From Lotus japonicus (taxonomy: Eukaryota > Streptophyta > Magnoliopsida > Fabales > Fabaceae), in contig NC_080042.1 in the NCBI RefSeq assembly GCF_012489685.1, positions 20,226,150 through 20,290,149 on the forward strand: a stretch of 64,000 bases of DNA, in the 5' to 3' direction. The notes beneath the pieces are model-generated. The model worked only from the letters and a program-made list of their open reading frames with translations. It was not told the origin of the DNA and ran no database searches. The translations under genes were made by a program, and so were the position numbers. The first letter of the stretch is position 1; every line of letters begins with the position of its first letter. Of the stretch, positions 1 to 9,351 are shown in pieces.

Positions 1-120
1 ATTTGGGTTTTATTTAATTCAGTCTTGTCTTAGTTATTATCAAAAAAAAAATATTTACGTTTTTCCGCATTAAGTTTATTTTGGTTACTAAAGTGACGCC
101 ACCGAAATCGAGGTGTTACA
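1..120 (+). mobile_element. 3' tail of the 5' LTR of element A
   Basis: It ends in GGTGTTACA directly before the primer-binding site and repeats the last 120 bases of the 3' LTR with one visible substitution near the end (cgaggtg here, cggggtg at 6424-6430). Confidence 0.92.
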
Positions 121-123
121 TTG

Positions 124-135
124 TGGTATCAGAGC
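124..135 (+). other. Primer-binding site of element A (initiator Met tRNA)
   Basis: TGGTATCAGAGC lies three bases after the LTR end. This is the standard initiator Met-tRNA primer site of plant LTR retrotransposons. The same 12-mer is found in N, C, D (reverse strand) and the sirevirus. Confidence 0.93.
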
Positions 136-304
136 ACGGTCGAGTCTTTCGGGAGTTGTTGGGGAATAGGTCTTCTGTGCTAGGTTGTGTGACTCTGCAA
201 AGAGTGAAAATTGATTGTCTGCAAGCGATTTTTCGCTTAAAAATTGATTGAAGTTATTGCTTAATCATATTGTATAGTCATGCTAGATGCTATCTTATGA
301 TGAG

Positions 305-330
305 TACTAACTGTTTGCTTAACTTAACAG
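305..330 (+). promoter_or_regulatory. Branch-point and 3' splice-acceptor-like signal before gag
   Basis: A perfect TACTAAC (305-311) is followed 18 bases later by an AACAG acceptor-like end (330), three bases before the gag ATG at 334. N has the same arrangement (20248-20273) and C keeps the TACTAAC box (54415-54421). With the donor-like site conserved in the LTRs this predicts a leader intron. The signal is seen; splicing is inferred. Confidence 0.45.
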
Positions 331-333
331 AAC

Positions 334-1527
334 ATGGTGAACTCTAACCAACTTGCTGAGATGGTGGCCACTTTGGTCCAAGCAATGACTGTACAGACGA
401 ATGACAATGCACATAGGCGTGCTACTGAGGATACACGCGAGCTACACCGGCTTCAGAGAGAAGTAGCCCTGGACCAGAACAGAGGACTGAATGATTTCAG
501 AAGGCAGGATCCACCCAAGTTCACGGGTGGGACTGACCCGGACAATGCGGATTTGTGGATCCAAGAAATTGAGAAGATTTTCGAAGTACTGCAGACTGCT
601 GAAGGGGCTAAGGTGGGCCTGGCAACTTATCTGCTGCTGGGCGACGCTGAGTACTGGTGGAAGGGTACCAGAGGAATTATGAGGGCTAACCACGAAGAGG
701 TGAATTGGAACTCCTTTCGTACTGCGTTTCTAGAGAAGTACTTTCCAACTAGCGCTCGAGACGAGCGGGAGGCACAATTTCTGACCCTGGGTCAAGGGAG
801 CATGACCGTACCTGAGTATGCTTCCAAGCTGGAATCATTGGCTAAGCACTTCCAGTTTTTCAACAACCATGTTGATGAACGCTACATGTGTAAGCGGTTT
901 CTGAATGGGCTGAGAGCAGACATCGAAGATTCAGTGAGGCCTTTGGGGATTATACGATTTCAAGCTTTGGTGGAGAAGGCCACAGAGGTGGAGCTGATGA
1001 AAAATAGAAGGATGAATGGAGCTGGAACTGGGGGACCGATGAGGTCGAGTTCCCAAGACAATCTTGGAAAAGGAAGGTTTCAGATGAAGAAGCCTTATCA
1101 GCGCCCTATGGGGGAAGGTTATACCCTAGGACAGTACAAACCGATGACCCTTGCTACTGGAGGTGCAGGGAATCAAGTCGGCAACACGGACGTGACATGT
1201 TTCAGGTGTGGGAAGACTGGACATTTTGCTGACAAGTGCCCAGTGACTGGACCAAGATGCTTTAATTGCAACCTAGTGGGACATCGAGCTGTGGATTGTA
1301 AGGCGCCCAAGAAGGAGCCATCTGTTAACACTGCAAGGGGAAAGCGCCTCACTACTAGGGGAAGAGTTTATATCATGGACGGAGGAGGATCGAAGAAGTT
1401 AGCCAGAGGAGAGCGCAAGAACGACGGTAACCTTCTAACCATTCTTTCTCATTTCAGTATAATATGTTCCATTACTCGCGTAGCGTGTGCAAACACACCT
1501 AACTTACTTATACTGTCTAAGCTTTGA
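334..1527 (+). CDS. gag: Gag polyprotein of element A (capsid plus two zinc knuckles)
   Basis: A 397-residue Gag that would form the cytoplasmic virus-like particle and bind the element RNA. Residues about 55-230 are a Ty3-type retrotransposon Gag capsid domain (FTGGTDPDNADLWIQEIEKI, then GDAEYWWKG). Two CCHC knuckles follow: CFRCGKTGHFADKC near residue 290 and CFNCNLVGHRAVDC near 310. After the knuckles the frame enters what looks like the first residues of a protease domain (NDGNLLTIL), then leaves it before any catalytic Asp-Ser/Thr-Gly and stops. The start is the first ATG after an acceptor-like AACAG. It is the only Gag of this family in the window that is open, with its capsid domain, from ATG to stop. 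Family assignment is firm; whether it is expressed is unknown. Confidence 0.88.
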   Translation: MVNSNQLAEMVATLVQAMTVQTNDNAHRRATEDTRELHRLQREVALDQNRGLNDFRRQDPPKFTGGTDPDNADLWIQEIEKIFEVLQTAEGAKVGLATYLLLGDAEYWWKGTRGIMRANHEEVNWNSFRTAFLEKYFPTSARDEREAQFLTLGQGSMTVPEYASKLESLAKHFQFFNNHVDERYMCKRFLNGLRADIEDSVRPLGIIRFQALVEKATEVELMKNRRMNGAGTGGPMRSSSQDNLGKGRFQMKKPYQRPMGEGYTLGQYKPMTLATGGAGNQVGNTDVTCFRCGKTGHFADKCPVTGPRCFNCNLVGHRAVDCKAPKKEPSVNTARGKRLTTRGRVYIMDGGGSKKLARGERKNDGNLLTILSHFSIICSITRVACANTPNLLILSKL

Positions 1528-2443
1528 CCTTATAGTTATTACGCCTATTAATACCTTATTTGACCGTAGCTCGTATTTTAGCTATAGAAGTTATACGAGG
1601 TTTAGAATGACACGCTAAGCTTAGAAAGTAGTCTTCTACCGATGCGTTTAAAAGGAAGCTAGAAGCTGAAGAATGAATCTCATAGAGATTTCTTATGGAT
1701 AGTATACGTATGATGTCAAGGGCGTGTAGTTCCGTAGCGGAATCGTTGAGGATGTGAGGTCAGGATATTTGTGACTATTGGATGATAGGAACTCATTGAC
1801 TGTTTCAGTGGGTTTTTCTAAATTTCACCTTCGATGTATTAGGCTTGATCAACTTAATATTGAGGGGGTGATATTCGGAATCAGAGCTGGCTATGGACTT
1901 TGATAGAAGGATTGGTAAGATTAACTTGATTGGATCGAGGATTAGTCGAGCTGGGAGGAAAAAGTTCGCATTAAGTATAAGTTCTCTTGCGAAGGAGATA
2001 TAGTTTGAAGAAATGGATATTCATTTAGGAAGCATTGAAGAATTAACGGACATTAGAGGTCCAAACTTGGTGAAGGTTCAGGTTTTAAGTCTATGAATTG
2101 TTGTCTTAAGTTTCTAGGACTCGAAGTTGGTTAGAATTTGATAGAGAGATTAAGAAGTTGATTGACGAGGTGGTGATCAAGTTACAGAAAAGGGAAGTGT
2201 TAGTATTAAGATGAACACTTGAGGTTGTCATATTTGGACAAGTTGCTTAAAGTCTAAGAGTGAATGAAACTTGTTATGGATTTCGGTGATACAAGCTAGA
2301 GATTAGCGAGTGAATTTTGCTAAGTGGAATGAGAATCTTAGGGTAAAGATTGACTTCAGAAGCTGGAGATCATATTCGAGTAAGAGTTTTAGTGGTGTTA
2401 TCATTGATGATTGTAGTTAAACCTCGGCAAGTTGAAAGATGAT
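1528..2443 (+). other. Non-coding internal region of element A where pol should be
   Basis: About 0.9 kb with no long open frame and no RT, RNase H or integrase motif in any frame. Parts of it, for example the aatattgagggggtgat block near 1856-1872, recur in C (about 55962-55978) and on the opposite strand in D and B. It is therefore an inherited piece of the family and not random flanking DNA. Confidence 0.75.
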
Positions 2444-2605
2444 ATGTCTGTTGAGACGCCGTTGGTCAACATTGGGACTAGAAGAGTGAAACAATCGAAG
2501 GGAAAGCAGAGTGCTTTAGTAAGAGTTATTTGGAACAAAGACACAGACGATGCCATATGGGAGTTAGAGGAAAAGATCAAGAACAATAGTCAGAGCTTTT
2601 ACTGA
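2444..2605 (+). pseudogene. Integrase C-terminal chromodomain remnant of element A
   Basis: A 53-codon frame closed by TGA at 2603-2605 reads like the end of a chromovirus integrase: RRVKQSKGKQSALVRVIWNK, then AIWELEEKIK. These match the core of the group II chromodomain (basic stretch, hydrophobic-V-W strand, WELE helix). The rest of integrase is gone. The frame ends shortly before the polypurine tract, exactly where a chromovirus pol ends. It identifies the lineage but is unlikely to act alone. Confidence 0.7.
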
Positions 2606-2637
2606 ACCCTAAGTTTCGAGGACGAAACTTTCTTTTT

Positions 2638-2649
2638 GGAGGGTAGTAA
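2638..2649 (+). other. Polypurine tract of element A
   Basis: GGAGGGTAGTAA lies directly against the TGTAAGACCC start of the 3' LTR. The same block precedes the 3' LTRs of C and N, and its complement is found in D and B. Confidence 0.85.
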
Positions 2650-3356
2650 TGTAAGACCCAAGATTTTAAGCTTAGGATCAGTGGAAGAGATTTCCATTTA
2701 CGATTAGGGTTGATGTATCGTGAAAGGAAACCTGAACAAGAGTTTACCAAATGAAATAAATTTATGAAGGAGAAAGTTCAGGAAAAGTCAAAGGATCGTA
2801 TCGAAGTCGATAAAAGTTATAGCACGATCGATATACGCTTAAACCTAGGTCAGAAACCCTAGTATATAGCTAATTTTCACTTTTAGGCACGATGGAAGTT
2901 AATTCCAAAAATCTTCAGAGAAATGTTAGAACTTCTCTTTTTCCATATATCACAATCGTTTCAAGGCGAAACTCTAGGATCTACGAACGTCCGATTCCAA
3001 TCATCGGAAGTTTGCCGAAACCGAATCCCTGGTATTTCAAAACCCTAGAATTTCTCGACGATGAAGACTTTTTCTATTCAGAGCTTCAAATGAATATTCT
3101 ACACGCGTACACCCATTTCTCTTGATGATTTCAATCTTTCTTCCGAAGGAAGTTTTCTATTCCGACATTCGATGCAAAAAGCAACTTATCGGGTAAAATA
3201 GTTTTATACCGACTATGCATTAGTTGCCAAAAATACAAGGAGACTTCTTTATAGTTTTGGAATTATTTTGCCAAAACATATCTATTAATTCACGGAGAAT
3301 GACGCCGAAAAAATCAGATTCGCGAAACTTTCATTTTCCCGCGAATTTCCAACCTT

Positions 3357-3364
3357 TATATATA
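3357..3364 (+). promoter_or_regulatory. TATA box in the 3' LTR of element A
   Basis: TATATATA in the context CCTTTATATATAGC, about 710 bp into the LTR. A TATA box occurs at the corresponding place in N, C, B, D, E and F, so the RNA start should lie about 30 bases downstream. Confidence 0.6.
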
Positions 3365-4252
3365 GCAAAGAAAGGAAGAAAAACTCAAATTTTCCTCCAT
3401 TTTCTCTCCTCAAGGCCGCGAGTTCATCCAAGGAAGAAGGAAGAAGAATTTTCTTCATTACTTGCTTGATCGTTGATCCGTTAGTTGCTGCTTCAAGGTT
3501 TCGAGGTATAGTCGCTAATCCTTACCTCTGATCGCTTTTTCCATAGCTTTTCTGTAGACTTTTCTGAGCCGATAGTTTATGGGTTTTTGCAAAACTATCC
3601 TGAATCTTTCATTTCTGATTCTAAACCTCTTCCTTATGCGCCCAAATCACTTCTGCCGGATTAGATTTTCCGTTATGTCGCCGGAATTCCGCCGGAATCA
3701 ATTTTAGCCTTAAATACCCATTTTTGGAGTTTTTGAGGTAAAGCTTCAACCTTTAGGCTAAAAACTATCGCCTTAGCTTAGTGTTAGTAGGATTAGTTGT
3801 CATAAACGTCGTTAGTAACGTCCCTGCAAAATTTGGTTTTTGGGATTTCAGTTTTGAAATTTCTAAGTTAAAAATCATGACCAAAATACCCCTGCGACAG
3901 TTTTTGATCCGATAATTTTTCCGAGTTCAGAATACCCTTAGTTACGGCTAATGAAAGCATAGGAACCAAGTTTGATCGAAGAAAAATCGAGCCCCACAAT
4001 TGTGAAAAGTGGCCGAGCCCTATAGAGGAGGAGGGGGAAAATTCCTTTTCCGAAAACTTGTCCTTTCGCGCTAGATTATCGTACCTCGGAGTATGAACTA
4101 CTTCGTGTAACCTTAGTGAGCATTGATAGCTTAGTTTCCGATAGATTTTGATAGAATTCTGTGGTTTTACTTTAAAGGTTCTTTTGAAGAATTTCCTGAA
4201 GATCAAGGAGCTCATTGTGAAGGAACGTTTGAGGAGAACGCTGGAATAACTA

Positions 4253-4260
4253 GAGGTAAG
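4253..4260 (+). promoter_or_regulatory. Conserved 5' splice-donor-like site in the element A LTR
   Basis: GAG|GTAAGG, followed by gcaacttacc. At this LTR position N has AAG|GTAAGG, C and B have CAG|GTGAGG and D has GAG|GTTAGG. The GT is kept in all. This is proposed as the donor of a leader intron ending just before gag. Confidence 0.4.
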
Positions 4261-4898
4261 GGCAACTTACCTTACTAGCTAATGCTTTAGGTGTCGACGA
4301 ATTCGACTTGATTTATTGTTTATGCACTTGTTTGTGATTGACTGGGAAAAGTTTTCTGAGGCTTCGGCTGACAATGTAGATGATTCATCTACTGAATGTT
4401 TTTGGAGATTGACTTACATGCTATGTGCTATGTGGGTAATCTAGGATGTGTGGTGCATGCCTTATATGCTAAGTGCTATGTGGTTATTGCTTATTATGTT
4501 GATATATGACATGTTGATTGATGGTGCTGAGTTATTTATGCTTTAGCAAAGAAATCTGAGTTTCTGAATAGTGAGAATAGCGGGCAGGTCATGCCGATTT
4601 TATTTTGAGAGTTTTGAGAAATTTCGATAGGACGAATGAGATTCGGGCCTTGTTATGGTGTTTATGGATCGAGACATTCTCTGGAGTCATTTGGGATTTG
4701 GAGATCCCGGGAACTTATAAGATTCGCGATAAGATTAAAAGGATCTCATTTTGTAAAGAAAACCCATAAGACATTAAACAACCTCTAAAATCTATAAATA
4801 ATGATAATAAACTCGAAAGGAAGCTTAGGATGATGATCTTAGTTTTGGAAAACGAGAAGTGTCGTCGGATCCAAGTGTTGAGAAAGTTGAGAAGTTTT

Positions 4899-5060
4899 GA
4901 GTATGTTGATACTCTTGTGCTGTGGGAGCAGTTATGTCGTTGGGCTATCCGAGGGATAAGCCGGGAGACTGATAGTTTTCGAGTATGTCGATACTCTTTG
5001 CTCGCTGAGCAGTTTTGACCATCGGATGGAGATGAGTCGGATGATTCGAGGAATCATCAT
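4899..5060 (+). repeat. Cluster of short hairpins in the element A LTR
   Basis: Perfect short inverted repeats follow one another: GAGTAT-gttg-ATACTC (4899-4914), GAGTAT-gtcg-ATACTC (4981-4996), TGCTC-gct-GAGCA (4999-5011), then GATGATT-cgagg-AATCATC near 5038-5056. N and C have counterparts with small changes. They lie downstream of the TATA box and would be in the RNA leader. Confidence 0.6.
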
Positions 5061-5072
5061 GAGTTAAGTTTA

Positions 5073-5592
5073 TACCTTCGGGTACAGTTTATGCCTTCGG
5101 GTACAGTTTATGCCTTCGGGTACAGTTTATGCCTTCGGGTACAGTTTATACCTTCGGGTAATTCGGACATCGACGGGGGATATGATCGACCGTGAGGTTA
5201 GGATCGACCTGTTGATTGTCGGGCATAGCGGAGGGAAAAGTCGACCCGCAGGGTTAGGACTGATCCGGCTATGTCAAGGTTGTAAGTGACACTCGGGGGT
5301 TATGGTCGACACAATGCCAGTGTTAGGACCGACTCAAACGTGCCCAGCCTATTCTTTATGCCTTCGGGTACAGTTTATGCCTTCGGGTACAGTTTATACC
5401 TTCGGGTAATTCGGACATCGACGGGGGATATGATCGACCGTGAGGTTAGGATCGACCTGTTGATTGTCGGGCATAGCGGAGGGAAAAGTCGACCCGCAGG
5501 GTTAGGACTGATCCGGCTATGTCAAGGTTGTAAGTGACACTCGGGAGTTATGGTCGACACAATGCCAGTGTTAGGACCGACTCAAACGTGCC
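5073..5592 (+). repeat. TTCG-loop minisatellite and 248-bp tandem duplication in the element A LTR
   Basis: 18-19 bp units (tatgccttcgggtacagt) occur several times near 5073-5165 and again near 5345-5410. The whole block, including the following attcggacatcg segment, is duplicated with a period of 248 bp (attcgg at 5161 and 5409). Each unit folds as TGCC-TTCG-GGTA or TACC-TTCG-GGTA, a C(UUCG)G tetraloop in RNA. Confidence 0.8.
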
Positions 5593-6435
5593 CAGCCTAC
5601 TCTTTCTGGAACCGTCGAGAGTGACGTTGAATTGACATATCATGCACTCTAATTGTATCGTTATGTGTTTTGATGAGTTGATGTTGATAAACATCGTTAT
5701 GTGTTTTGATGAGTAGATGTTGATAGATATCGTATGTACTTTGATGATTGAATTGTACTAGAGATTTGATAACATGCTATGTTTAAACCTTAGGGTAGAC
5801 AATGCAGAACTTATATGTATATAGACAACATATATATATATATACCCCTTATACTTTATCTGGTGTCTTGTATTCTCTATCATATATTCCGTAAGTTGAC
5901 CCTTGCACGTGCTACCTGTGTTTGGGGGGCTATGTATGCCCTTTTTGTCAGATGTCGTTGGTGGATTCTTCCGTGATTCCTCGTCGTTCGGGGAAGACCC
6001 GGAGCGAAATGACTACTATTGAGCCTTCGACGTGGACCCGGACTTCATGCATGACCAGATGGGAGTCGATGATGGAAGTATGGGGGATGGGTGATTAGAG
6101 TCTATTAAGGTTGGGTGTTAGTGTCCTAGCTCTGACTTATTCTTATTTTTGAGGGCTTGTGTTGCTGACACTTGACCTAACATTTTGGGATTGTACATTT
6201 TGCCTACGGGCGTTACACTTTTCTACTTTCCGTCATTGGAGGTTACTCGTGACGAGGTCGCTATTTACAGCGGGGGATACTATATATATTGTATATTAGT
6301 TCTGTTGCCTTTCGCATTTGGGTTTTATTTAATTCAGTCTTGTCTTAGTTATTATCAAAAAAAAAATATTTACGTTTTTCCGCATTAAGTTTATTTTGGT
6401 TACTAAAGTGACGCCACCGAAATCGGGGTGTTACA

Positions 6436-6662
6436 AAAACTAGCTATATACTAGGGTTTCTGACCTAAGTTTAAGCATGTAACGATCGTGCTATAACTTT
6501 TATCGACTTTGGTACAATCCTTAGACTTTTCCTGAACTTTCTCCTTCATAAATTTATTTCATTTGGTAAACTCTAGTTCAGGTTTCCCTTCACGATACAT
6601 CAACCCTAATCGTGAATAAGATTCTATTTACTTGGCATAAGTTTAAAAACTTGGGCCTTACA
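6436..6662 (-). mobile_element. Fragment H: start of a related LTR on the minus strand
   Basis: The complement begins TGTAAGGCCC at 6662 and matches the first 220 or so bases of the family LTRs (compare 2650-2880). It stops where element A is inserted, so A landed inside this LTR. No polypurine tract lies to the right of 6662, so it is a solo or broken LTR. Confidence 0.75.
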
Positions 6663-7289
6663 TTCGCCGACAAGCTTTCAGAACTTTGATTTTGTAAGCC
6701 TTCAACCTTTCTATATGTTTTAGCTTCGGGCAAGCAAGTTTGAAAGAAAAATAATCCATTTCGTTGTTATTGTGAAAATCAAAGTTTAAAAGTGTTTTTG
6801 TACATAACTTGAATCGAGTCAAAACTCACACATTCAGAACTCTAAACCTTTGAAAGTTGAATTGTTTCTTAGTAACTAAGAAATGATGATACTTTTCTTA
6901 AGGTCGGGAACGAGCTGAGTTAAAGGACGGGCATTTGGAGCAACCTTTGGAGTTGCAGCTTAGGAAGGAAAGCGCCTAAGGTGATGGCAACTTACTTGCT
7001 AGCTAATAATTTAGGCGTTGATAACTTCGACTTGCTTATTTGATTATGATGATGTTGATTGAGCTGATTTGGAAAATGTTTTCTGAGGCTTCAGCCGTTG
7101 TTAAACCTTGAGACTTGTGTCTCCGTTTTCTGGGGCTTCGGCCGACATATGTGTTGATGATTTGATTTTTGCTAAGATTGATGTTGGCTGAATCACATGC
7201 TATATATGTGCTAAGTGGCTAATCATAGGATGTGTTGATATCTGTGAATATGCTTTGTTGGATTGTACTAACTGAATTTTGCAATTATA

Positions 7290-7292
<3 letters not shown>
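6663..7292 (+). mobile_element. Left part of older LTR G, host of the viral insertion
   Basis: Diverged from A and N but recognisable: a donor-like AAGGTGATGGCAACTTAC near 6977, then the ttttctgaggcttc block near 7078-7091 that the other LTRs have after their donor site. It stops at a TA repeat, beyond which viral DNA starts. The matching right part is 37708-39277. Confidence 0.6.

Positions 7293-7327
<35 letters not shown>
7293..7327. repeat. (AT)n microsatellite at the left edge of the viral cluster
   Basis: A pure AT dinucleotide run of about 35 bp directly abuts viral RNase H sequence. A shorter TA run flanks the right edge (37695-37707). TA-rich target sites are reported for endogenous florendoviruses. 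Confidence 0.9.
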
Positions 7328-7328
<1 letters not shown>

Positions 7329-7468
7329 CTTCAAAACATATCTTCGCCAGATGGCAAGCTATTTTAAGCGTTTTTGACTTTGAAATTGAATATATAAAAG
7401 GATCTACCAATTCTCTCCCTGATTTTCTTACTCGTGAGTATTTGCAGGGAAGATCATAAGATGTCCTC
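7328..7468 (+). pseudogene. Viral fragment: end of RNase H and first bases of ORF2
   Basis: Nearly identical to 14415-14557 of the plus copy. It starts inside RNase H, passes the pol stop codon and the ORF2 ATG (7461), and after eight bases of ORF2 joins inverted leader sequence at 7468/7469. It is the left border of the viral cluster. Confidence 0.85.
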
Positions 7469-7981
7469 ACAGAGGGGTTCGGAAGCAGAAGGAGGGGGAT
7501 GAGAAGAGGATTAACAAGAGAAGTAGGACGCCACCACGGAGGGGCTTCTTGCAGAAATATAAATTGCAGAAATTAAAAGACAGGAATTAAAACAGGAGGC
7601 TCAGCCTTCCATAAACCGAAAATAAAAACTGAACAAAATATTACATATGATTAAAAACTGAGGGAAAACTTTTACAGAATTGAAAGATTGAAGAAAGGAA
7701 AACAGAAGGAGAACTTACAAACGCAGCTCTCTTCGGTGTTTCTCTCTCTAAACTCTCTATCTAAGCTCTTACCAAACTCTGATTAACAAGGTTCAGAGTA
7801 AGCCTATTTAAAGAAAAGATTGGACACTGTTTGAATAGTTACGGTTGAATAGTTCCGGTGGACGGTACTATTTGACAGGTACTATTTGCTACAGTGAAAA
7901 GTTCTACTGTTGCTACAGTGGATTACAATAATTGAGATAGAATTATTACAAAATGAATGATTACAAGACGACAAAACCACT
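7469..7981 (-). other. Viral intergenic/leader region, minus copy
   Basis: Non-coding DNA between the ORF2 stop of the minus copy and the break at 7468. Read on the minus strand it has a TATA-like box (7805-7813), then a pyrimidine-rich leader. It likely carried the viral RNA promoter. A GTAAGT donor-like site (complement of 7713-7718) and a TTTCTGCAAG acceptor-like site (near 7548-7557) could bound a leader intron of about 170 nt. That intron is speculative. Confidence 0.6.
7805..7813 (-). promoter_or_regulatory. TATA-like box of the viral intergenic region
   Basis: Minus strand reads CTTTAAATA, at the start of a pyrimidine-rich leader. It is the only clear TATA-like site in this intergenic block. 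The plus copy (37321-37565) has lost this segment. Confidence 0.4.
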
Positions 7982-9350
7982 TTAGCAGAAGTCTTCATCA
8001 TCTGATTCTGAGGTTTGAACAAAATATGACGACCCAAAAGAGGATTGTTCAGCGATTTTGAGTTGAGGGGCCTTTGAGGATGAGCCCTGTTCCTTTGGCT
8101 CTTTTAATAATTGAAGAGCAGATTGGAGATTTCTTAGCAAGTCTTCTTCCAAGGAAGCTCCCGCAAGGGCCGCTGTGATGTGGGCCTTTTGATTGAGCAA
8201 GAGACTGGATTGCGGACTAGCATGTTTGAGGTAATTCTGATTGTTTTTGAACCAATGAATTACCTTATCCTTATGAGCTTTGGAAGCATAAAAAATTTTC
8301 CACCACTTGATAAGGGCTTGCTTGTTGAGAATAGGTTGGGGTTTGGCCTTAAGACCATACCGCCAAGAAAATACCCAAGAAAGGGAAAAGATTGTATAAA
8401 AGTTTAAACAATCAGGGTAATTGTTTAACTCTTTGTTCCAATGTTTTAGGAAAAGATTGTATCCCTCCAGGACTTCAGGGGGGAAGATTTCAGTAGTTGG
8501 TCCAAAGAAGTCCCACCAGGAATGAAACCAAATTGGAAAAGAATATTTGTTGGTCCATTTGAAGTAAATGAGCCAAGAATGTTTAAAATTTTGGTTTTGT
8601 AGGCCAAGGATTGTAAAATCCCAAGCTTTGATGTAATCCCAATAATAAAAACCTATTGGGTCAAAATTCTGGGAAAATTTTCTGTAGTTGTTTGGATTGG
8701 GTCCAAAGTCAGTGGGACGAAGGACACGGAGGATTTGGAGTAAAGAATGGGTAATTAGGGAGTTGTCATTTTTATCCCTAAAGTGCTTGATTTCCACACT
8801 GTTTGTATCTACCAAGATAAACTCATAGAATCTCTGGGTTTTATTTGGGTGGATGGGATCAAGATGACCAGGGAAGAGTTTAATACCAATTTTATTGGCG
8901 AGGTTACCTCCTGAATGGTCCCACCATTCTGGTTCAATCAAGGTTTGGAATTTGGAGATTGTTTTGGTCAAGTAACCAGAATTTGGGTTAGGTCGACCAG
9001 ATTGGGCAACAACAGGATTTTTTTCCAGATGGGAGATCTTGGTCAGCATCTTCCTCAGTGATACTAGCCCAAGTCTTTTTTGGAAGTTTGGTAAGGCCTT
9101 GGGGAACTTCGTTCAGGCCTGATTGTTGAAAAGCAAGAAGGGTCTCAATTGGCAAAGCATAATCTGCTTTGGTTTGTTTGGGTTGAGGAGATTGGGCTTG
9201 AGCAGTGGGCTCAGTTTTTTGGACAGTGGGTCCTGATCGATGGGCAGTGGGCCCAGATAAGATTAAAGAGTTAGAGATAATAATACCTTGGCTCTTGCCT
9301 TTGCCTTTTCCTCTTCCTCGGGAGGAGGAGGATCCTCCTCTGGAGGACAT
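7982..9350 (-). pseudogene. Viral ORF2 (function unknown), minus copy, frameshifted
   Basis: Starts at ATG 9350-9348, one base after the pol stop codon (9354-9352), an arrangement typical of termination-reinitiation. The N-terminus is Ser/Arg/Gly/Lys-rich (SSRGGSSSSRGRGKGKGK) and the C-terminus is acidic (SESDDEDFC). Against the plus copy it lacks about 45 bases near 9023, with a TCT repeat at the break. This shifts the frame, leaving an N-terminal piece of about 120 codons and a C-terminal piece of about 355 codons (9049-7982). No motif identifies its role; in florendoviruses the downstream ORF is of unknown function. Confidence 0.75.
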
Positions 9351-9351
9351 C

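Larger units (their letters stand above)
1..6435 (+). mobile_element. Element A: gag-only Ty3/gypsy chromovirus (Tekay-like), left end outside window
   Basis: Seen: the tail of a 5' LTR (1-120), a Met-tRNA primer-binding site (124-135), a gag ORF, a non-coding stretch, a remnant of an integrase chromodomain, a polypurine tract and a complete 3' LTR (2650-6435). The first 120 bases match 6316-6435 almost exactly, which fixes the LTR ends. The internal region is only about 2.5 kb and has no protease active site, reverse transcriptase, RNase H or integrase core, so the copy cannot move without proteins supplied in trans. It sits in a minus-strand LTR of the same superfamily (6436-6662). The target duplication cannot be checked because the left flank is outside the window. 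Confidence 0.9.
2650..6435 (+). mobile_element. 3' LTR of element A (3786 bp)
   Basis: It starts TGTAAGACCC and ends GGTGTTACA. The first 0.7 kb is promoter-like and ends in a TATA box (3357-3364). The rest would be R-U5 and includes a donor-like site (4256), a hairpin cluster (4899-5060) and a palindromic minisatellite duplicated as a 248-bp block (5073-5592). Open frames inside it are short and not conserved between family members, so I treat it as non-coding. Confidence 0.9.

Noticed and set aside
1434..1475. GGTAAC, CTAAC and TTTCAG just after gag read as a tiny intron
   Set aside because: Only about 30 bases long, too short for a plant intron; the stretch is better read as the start of a protease domain (NDGNLLTIL).
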